A stretch of DNA of 64,000 bases from positions 385,368 to 449,367 of the forward strand of contig JAUJOF010000001.1 in assembly GCA_030447785.1 (NCBI GenBank), read 5' to 3'. The notes below the pieces were generated by a model. It had not been told where the DNA came from and did no database searches. It saw only the letters and a list, made by a program, of their open reading frames with translations. This document shows, in pieces, positions 62,923 through 64,000 of the stretch (positions are counted from its first letter, which is position 1; every line of letters begins with the position of its first letter). The stretch comes from Solirubrobacteraceae bacterium. GTDB lineage: Bacteria > Actinomycetota > Thermoleophilia > Solirubrobacterales > Solirubrobacteraceae. The position numbers were made by a program, and so were the translations under genes.

Positions 62923-63855
62923 TCAGCCGACGCGCGCGGCGCGCGGGTCCGGCAACGAGGTCAGCCGGGCCTCGATCTCGGCGCGGTGGCGCTCGAGCTG
63001 GGGCGGGAGGATCACCTTCGAGCCCAGCTCCTCGAGCGGCACGTCGACCGTGAAGCCCGGACCGTCGTCGGCGATCTCGAAGAGCACGCCGCTGGGCTCG
63101 CGGAAGTAGATCGAGTGGAAGTAGTGGCGGTCGATGACCCCGCTGTTGGGCACGCCGGCCTGGGCGAGGCGTTCCTGCCAGCGTGGATGGTCGGCCTGCG
63201 TGGTGCCCCAGGCGACGTGGTGGACCGAGCTGCCCGACTGCCGGCCGGGCTCGGCTGGGGGCGGGTCGAGGTGGATGCTCCCGCCGCGCCTGGCGCCTCT
63301 CAGCTCCCAGCTCGTGCCGTCAGCGCTCGGGGTCGCGTGGAGCACCTGCTCCAGGACCGGGGCGCTGCGCTGCGGGACGGCGCTGTAGGCCCGCACGGCA
63401 TGGAAGCCCTGCAGCGCGTGCTCCTGCGGGATCTCGGGGTGCTCGGCGGCCAGCGGCTCGTCGTCGACGTCGGTGACGGCGACAAGCTCGTGCGCCAGGC
63501 CCTCGGGGTCGGCGAAGAGGAGGGAGCCCTCGTCGCTGCGGGTGGCCGGCGCCTCGAGCGCGTTCAGGCGCTCCTGCCAGAAGTCGAGCGCCTCGGGTGC
63601 GCCCACCCGCCAGACGATCCGATGGACCATGCCCGCGCCGGGGCGGCCGGGAATGGCTCCGGGGTACTCGAAGAAGGTCAACTCGGCACCGGGCCGGCCC
63701 AGCTCGTCGGCGTAGAAGAGGTGGTAGACGCTCGGATCGTCCTGGTTGACCGTCTTGGCCGCGAGGCGCAGCCCCAGCACGCGCGTGTAGAAGTCGAGGT
63801 TCCGCCGAGCGTCGCCGGTGATGGCGGTGATGTGATGAATGCCCTCGAGCTGCAC
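62923..63855 (-). CDS. VOC family ring-cleaving dioxygenase
   Basis: The protein has about 310 residues from GTG 63855, which has a strong GGGGAGGT site 6 bases upstream. Two vicinal-oxygen-chelate modules are visible: LEGIHHITAITGDARRNLDF, FYTRVLGLRLAAKTVNQDDP, GMVHRIVWRVG; then LQGFHAVRAYS, SVHHVAWGTTQADHPRWQER, and SIYFREPSGVLFEIADDGPG with the metal Glu. The pattern matches the MhqO/YkcA hydroquinone-type dioxygenases involved in electrophile detoxification. The neighbouring formaldehyde dehydrogenase and MBL genes support a detoxification role. Confidence 0.9.
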   Translation of the reverse strand: MQLEGIHHITAITGDARRNLDFYTRVLGLRLAAKTVNQDDPSVYHLFYADELGRPGAELTFFEYPGAIPGRPGAGMVHRIVWRVGAPEALDFWQERLNALEAPATRSDEGSLLFADPEGLAHELVAVTDVDDEPLAAEHPEIPQEHALQGFHAVRAYSAVPQRSAPVLEQVLHATPSADGTSWELRGARRGGSIHLDPPPAEPGRQSGSSVHHVAWGTTQADHPRWQERLAQAGVPNSGVIDRHYFHSIYFREPSGVLFEIADDGPGFTVDVPLEELGSKVILPPQLERHRAEIEARLTSLPDPRAARVG

Positions 63856-63949
63856 GAAACGACCTCCCCGGGACGTAGTTGCACGCACAATTATAGCGGC
63901 TCCCGCGTGCTCAACCGGAGCGCGACCTGCGCTATCATGGGTTCCGCGC

Positions 63950-64000
<51 letters not shown>

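Overview
The window is very GC-rich DNA with frequent GTG and some TTG starts. The gene set points to a high-GC actinobacterium, most likely the Thermoleophilia/Solirubrobacterales group. Clues are the dimeric-type GlyRS, a PucR-type regulator, LCP and L,D-transpeptidase wall enzymes, csrA, a mycothiol-style formaldehyde dehydrogenase with an MBL partner, DUF4235, and many short-leader or leaderless promoters. The placement is an inference from gene content, not from a phylogenetic marker.

Layout. (1) 1-15.1 kb is a housekeeping block: the 3' part of lon, glyS, an FmdB-like protein, an LCP wall ligase, a ROK sugar kinase, rsmI, an M23 peptidase, then metG-tatD-rsmA-ispE-PAP2 joined by 4-base stop/start overlaps, and a PucR-type regulator. 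(2) 15.1-16.3 kb holds a broken mtnP, a small acidic protein gene and tRNA-Gln. (3) 16.4-25.4 kb is an accessory region: an HNH endonuclease just after tRNA-Gln, membrane and coiled-coil proteins, a serine-recombinase remnant, a HEPN-like protein, a rhodanese/TetR pair with twin operators, Nudix, RidA, proline dehydrogenase and a DUF4160/DUF2442 pair. (4) 25.5-28.6 kb carries glmU and prs. The 3' end of prs is duplicated 0.66 kb downstream, and a tyrosine-recombinase remnant lies between the copies. (5) 28.6-47.2 kb is mostly housekeeping: a BioD-like protein, a GH2 hydrolase, L25, pth, mfd, a PpiC-type foldase, mazG, eno, an FtsB-like protein, csrA, a catalytically degenerate rhomboid-like protein, a GCS2 ligase and a nuclease. 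(6) 47.3-59.2 kb has selD, MBL, lipoprotein and CsaA-like genes, a sigma factor that appears fused to an anti-sigma-type zinc finger and membrane segment, tRNA-Leu, a secreted glycoside hydrolase, a glucuronyl C5-epimerase-like protein, a ThDP enzyme and an L,D-transpeptidase. (7) 59.4-64 kb has Ppx/GppA, an HTH antitoxin with a deleted PIN toxin, an MBL hydrolase with class III ADH, a VOC dioxygenase, and the first part of initiator tRNA-Met.

A major caveat is sequence quality. At least fourteen genes are split by one-base frame changes, often in G or C runs. They include the normally essential prs, and they cluster at 13.8-28.8 kb and 49.4-56.7 kb, while 1-13.5 kb and 28.9-49.3 kb are clean. 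I treat most of them as likely sequencing or assembly indels. They are typed as pseudogenes only because the frame is broken as written.

No CRISPR array, rRNA operon, complete prophage or recognisable biosynthetic cluster is visible. The most interesting signals are the prs-flanking integration scar, the sigma/zinc-finger/membrane fusion, the TetR operator pair, the HEPN-like protein in the island, the BioD-like fusion, and the recurring TANNNT hexamer 8-12 bases before start codons.
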